From contig MGKT01000009.1 of assembly GCA_001794755.1 (NCBI GenBank), forward strand, positions 1 to 36,481: a stretch of 36,481 nt of DNA, in the 5' to 3' direction. The stretch is from Candidatus Yanofskybacteria bacterium RIFCSPLOWO2_02_FULL_44_18 (GTDB lineage Bacteria > Patescibacteriota > Minisyncoccia > 2-02-FULL-40-12 > GWA2-44-9). The translations under genes were made by a program, and so were the position numbers. Shown here one piece after another: positions 34,264 through 36,481 of the stretch (within the stretch, counting starts at the first letter, position 1; every line of letters starts with the position of its first letter). The notes under the pieces are model-generated. The model worked only from the letters and a program-made list of their open reading frames with translations, had not been told where the DNA came from and did not search any database.

Positions 34264-36481
34264 ATGAAATTTGAAGGAAAAAAAGAGGCGTATATTTCTT
34301 TAAAGGAAGCGACCAAATTTTGTAATTATTCTCAAGAATATTTGAGCCTCATGGCCAGGAGAGGAATGATTCGGGCAAAAAAAATCGGCCGAAATTGGTT
34401 TGTTACGAAAGACTCACTCGATGAGTATTTAAAAAAACAAAGTGTTCTCGTTTCTCTTCCGAAAAACTTTGTTTTTAAAAATGGAATAGCAACTCTGACG
34501 GCGGCCGATAATTCGGCCGGCAACTCGGATGACATTATCAGTCAATTTGAAAGATTGAATTCAGCGCCGAAAATTGACGACGAACCGGTCGTATCAAAAC
34601 CGGTCGTCACACCCGCACCTCAACCACATCCCGATGTTCATAAGGACGACCGTGTGATTTCAAAACTCGATCGGCTGTCTGATTCTCTGCAGTCATACGC
34701 ACAGAGCATAACTTCCATCCTTCCGCGCATTGTTGAAAAAATTTCCGTTCGTGAGGAAAAATCTGATGTTGTCGGGCAGGCGTTGTCGCCCGAGGAAAAG
34801 GAATATATTTCTGTCCAATCTCAATCTTTTGGTTACAAGATTAAAAAGCTGAATTATGTCTCCAGGCACTCCCGCACAACCACAAGATTGACGGCGGTTT
34901 CGGTTGCTGCGATTGTGATTCTTTTTTTGCTCGTCGGGGGTTTCAGCTTCGGTAATATTGATAAAATGGCCCGTGAGTTTTATGAAACTTTTAAGGATGC
35001 CACGAGTATTCAGGGACATTTTGCCGGAACGCATGCAGACGAAGTTCTACTCTTAGATAAGTCAGGAAATATTTCCATTTTCGGCCACATTGAGACCCGC
35101 GGCCAGCTTCGATCATTCGCCGAGAATGGAATTGCTCCGATCGTTGTAGATTCTATGACGAAAGTTGAAAATTTGAACAGCGATTATTTTGATGATCTTG
35201 ATTCGAAAGATTTCACGCTCGCCTTCGTCACCAAGAACGGAAATATAACTTATGAGGATGTTTTTCTGGAAGGCAATGTGGAGGTTGGCAAAACATTGAC
35301 CGTCAATGGAGCAGTTAAACTTCTTGATTCGTTGACCGTACACGGAAAACTTGGAGTTTTTTCCGATGCCGTATTCGGCAAAGACATCACTCTCACGGCC
35401 GGCAGTTTGAATATTGATAAGGGGACGATAAAAATAAACGACACTCAGCTTGTTAAAAATCTTAATGCCGAATATTTGGACGGTATTAAGAAGGGCGATA
35501 TTAATTTGGATTTCGTAACCAGCAACGGTGCCGAAACCGGCCGATCTATCACCGTCGGGGGCATTAAAGTCCGTGGCCAGAGCGAATTTTACGCACCCGG
35601 ATTTTTCTATGACGGCGTCTGGGGCGAGAGCGGCGCCTTCGGCACCTTGGGCGTGGCCGGCGATACATCCATCGGCGACAACAGCAATCGTGACAAAGTT
35701 GATCTTCAGATTTATTCTAAAAATTTCACTTTGGATACTGACGGCAACGGGTCTTTTTCAGGCAATGTCGGCATCGGTGCGACGACGACCACATCAGACC
35801 TCGTCGTCAGTTCACGAGTCGAATCCAATCTTATTCCCTCAGGTTCTTATAATCTCGGCTCTACCGGTAATCGCTGGGCAAATCTTTTTGCCGACAACAT
35901 TACGATTACCAACGGCGCAAGTTTTCCCGGCGTGACCAGTGCTTCCTTCACGATTAATTCCGACAACACAAGTTCCGACTCCGAAGATTCATATTTATCA
36001 TTCGAGCGCGGAACGATTACTCCAAACGCTACGATTAAATGGAATTCTTCGGCAAACCGGTTTGAAATAAACGAACCCTTGAGAATTTCGAGCTCCTCAT
36101 TTACGGCTTGGGGAGATATAGTCCTCGGCAGCGCGTCTTCAAACACGCTGACGGTAAATACTTCGACGCTTTCGATTCCGAATAATTTGAATATAGACTC
36201 GGGCACGCTGTATATTGACGCTTCCGCCAACAGAATTGGCCTGGGTACGGCCAGCCCGACCACGGTTCTCGAAGTCCAAGGCACATCTTCCGCCTCCTAC
36301 GGCCTTTTCGGCACTCTGCAAGTCGGTGGGTTTTCGTCGGCGAGCTACAATCGGTTCGGGACTAACTCGACAACTCACACCAACTACATCACCGCATCCA
36401 ACGACCTTCTTGTTTCTGGCGACTTAGAAGTTGATGCCACGGCTTCATTCGATTCGTTTGTTCAAATCGGCAACCTGTTGT
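34264..36481 (+). CDS. Large surface fibre protein with cytoplasmic HTH and single membrane helix (5' part)
   Basis: Open from the ATG at 34264 to the window edge, at least 739 residues. Residues about 10-56 form an excisionase-like HTH (AYISLKEATKFCNYSQEYL, RRGMIRAKKIGRNWFVTKDS). A Pro-rich, charged linker and helix follow (about 95-200). One membrane helix lies at about 208-230 (LTAVSVAAIVILFLLVGGFS). The rest is repetitive beta-rich sequence typical of tail-fibre or adhesin stalks: LDGIKKGD-type turns, NGSFSGNVGIGATTTTSDLV, SYNLGSTGNRWANLF, NRIGLGTASPTTVLEVQG. The layout predicts a cell-surface fibre with its N-terminus in the cytoplasm. No signal peptidase site is needed. Composition is rich in Ser, Thr, Asn and Gly. 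Confidence 0.88.
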   Translation, partial: MKFEGKKEAYISLKEATKFCNYSQEYLSLMARRGMIRAKKIGRNWFVTKDSLDEYLKKQSVLVSLPKNFVFKNGIATLTAADNSAGNSDDIISQFERLNSAPKIDDEPVVSKPVVTPAPQPHPDVHKDDRVISKLDRLSDSLQSYAQSITSILPRIVEKISVREEKSDVVGQALSPEEKEYISVQSQSFGYKIKKLNYVSRHSRTTTRLTAVSVAAIVILFLLVGGFSFGNIDKMAREFYETFKDATSIQGHFAGTHADEVLLLDKSGNISIFGHIETRGQLRSFAENGIAPIVVDSMTKVENLNSDYFDDLDSKDFTLAFVTKNGNITYEDVFLEGNVEVGKTLTVNGAVKLLDSLTVHGKLGVFSDAVFGKDITLTAGSLNIDKGTIKINDTQLVKNLNAEYLDGIKKGDINLDFVTSNGAETGRSITVGGIKVRGQSEFYAPGFFYDGVWGESGAFGTLGVAGDTSIGDNSNRDKVDLQIYSKNFTLDTDGNGSFSGNVGIGATTTTSDLVVSSRVESNLIPSGSYNLGSTGNRWANLFADNITITNGASFPGVTSASFTINSDNTSSDSEDSYLSFERGTITPNATIKWNSSANRFEINEPLRISSSSFTAWGDIVLGSASSNTLTVNTSTLSIPNNLNIDSGTLYIDASANRIGLGTASPTTVLEVQGTSSASYGLFGTLQVGGFSSASYNRFGTNSTTHTNYITASNDLLVSGDLEVDATASFDSFVQIGNLL

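Noticed and set aside
1-36481. CRISPR array or classical insertion sequences.
   Set aside because: No set of short direct repeats with uniform spacers and no transposase or Cas coding region was seen. The repeated units at 18.7-29.8 kb are dispersed palindromes.

Overview
The window looks like a chromosomal segment of a Candidate Phyla Radiation (Patescibacteria) bacterium, most likely of the Parcubacteria type. The signs are family-level and read by eye: compact genes with 1-8 bp overlaps, short versions of translation proteins (EF-Ts 148 aa, RF1 252 aa), an N-terminal UBA-like module on an ABC ATPase, a DUF5652-like membrane protein, an RnfD-like/FNR fusion, a group I intron inside a tRNA gene, and a surface fibre protein anchored by a cytoplasmic HTH domain. 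There are no amino-acid, nucleotide or lipid biosynthesis genes. I cannot name a species.

Layout. 1-1.8 kb: end of an EamA-like transporter, small orphan genes and msrB. 1.86-6.1 kb: dnaG-rpoD-phosphomannomutase operon. 6.1-8.6 kb: a membrane protein, a C39-like and a transglutaminase-like cysteine-fold protein, and an orphan gene. 8.6-11.1 kb: cupredoxin, RnfD/FNR fusion and a DUF457-like membrane protein, apparently one electron-transfer operon. 11.2-14.8 kb: MazG-like protein, exported protein, two-component system and a DsbA-like thiol oxidoreductase. 14.9-17.8 kb: orphan genes, a glycine-rich RRM protein with a long 5' UTR, endonuclease IV and a DUF5652-like protein. 17.8-19.5 kb (minus): tRNA-guanine transglycosylase carrying an in-frame palindromic insertion, and an orphan gene. 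19.7-24.9 kb: glutaredoxin, superoxide dismutase, DrrAB-like ABC exporter, PMT-family glycosyltransferase and a TrxB-like reductase. 25-27.9 kb: a tightly packed sugar-phosphate operon (RpiB, Rpe-like, PfkB, class II aldolase). 27.9-31.6 kb: translation genes (L25, L31, short RF1, S2, EF-Ts) and a TPR protein. 31.6-33.5 kb: tRNA-Thr(UGU), homing endonuclease, tRNA-Tyr, intron-split tRNA-Thr(GGU), L33 and tRNA-Trp. 33.5-36.5 kb: a MerR-like HTH protein, about 490 bp of AT-rich non-coding DNA and the start of a long surface fibre protein that runs off the window.

Three patterns stand out. (1) Five copies of a roughly 100-140 bp palindromic element lie between 18.7 and 29.8 kb. Their outer stems differ in sequence but stay self-complementary, and all carry an AGCA-loop hairpin with one compensatory substitution. 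One copy sits in frame inside tgt, as Rickettsia palindromic elements do, and two identical-core copies flank the short prfA in opposite orientation. (2) Six scattered single-gene units of unknown function share a near-identical start region: a sigma70-type promoter, a fixed distance of about 24-25 nt from the -10 box to the ATG in five of the six, and a CCAGT...GGAGG leader. Each also has its own intrinsic terminator. (3) A second promoter class has the -10 box only 6-7 nt before the ATG, which predicts leaderless mRNAs, and it is enriched for redox proteins (MsrB, DsbA-like, TrxB-like, cupredoxin). The tRNA cluster is a mobile-element hot spot: a group I intron, a LAGLIDADG gene whose 3' end is written inside tRNA-Tyr, and a 39-bp direct repeat containing a tRNA 3' end.
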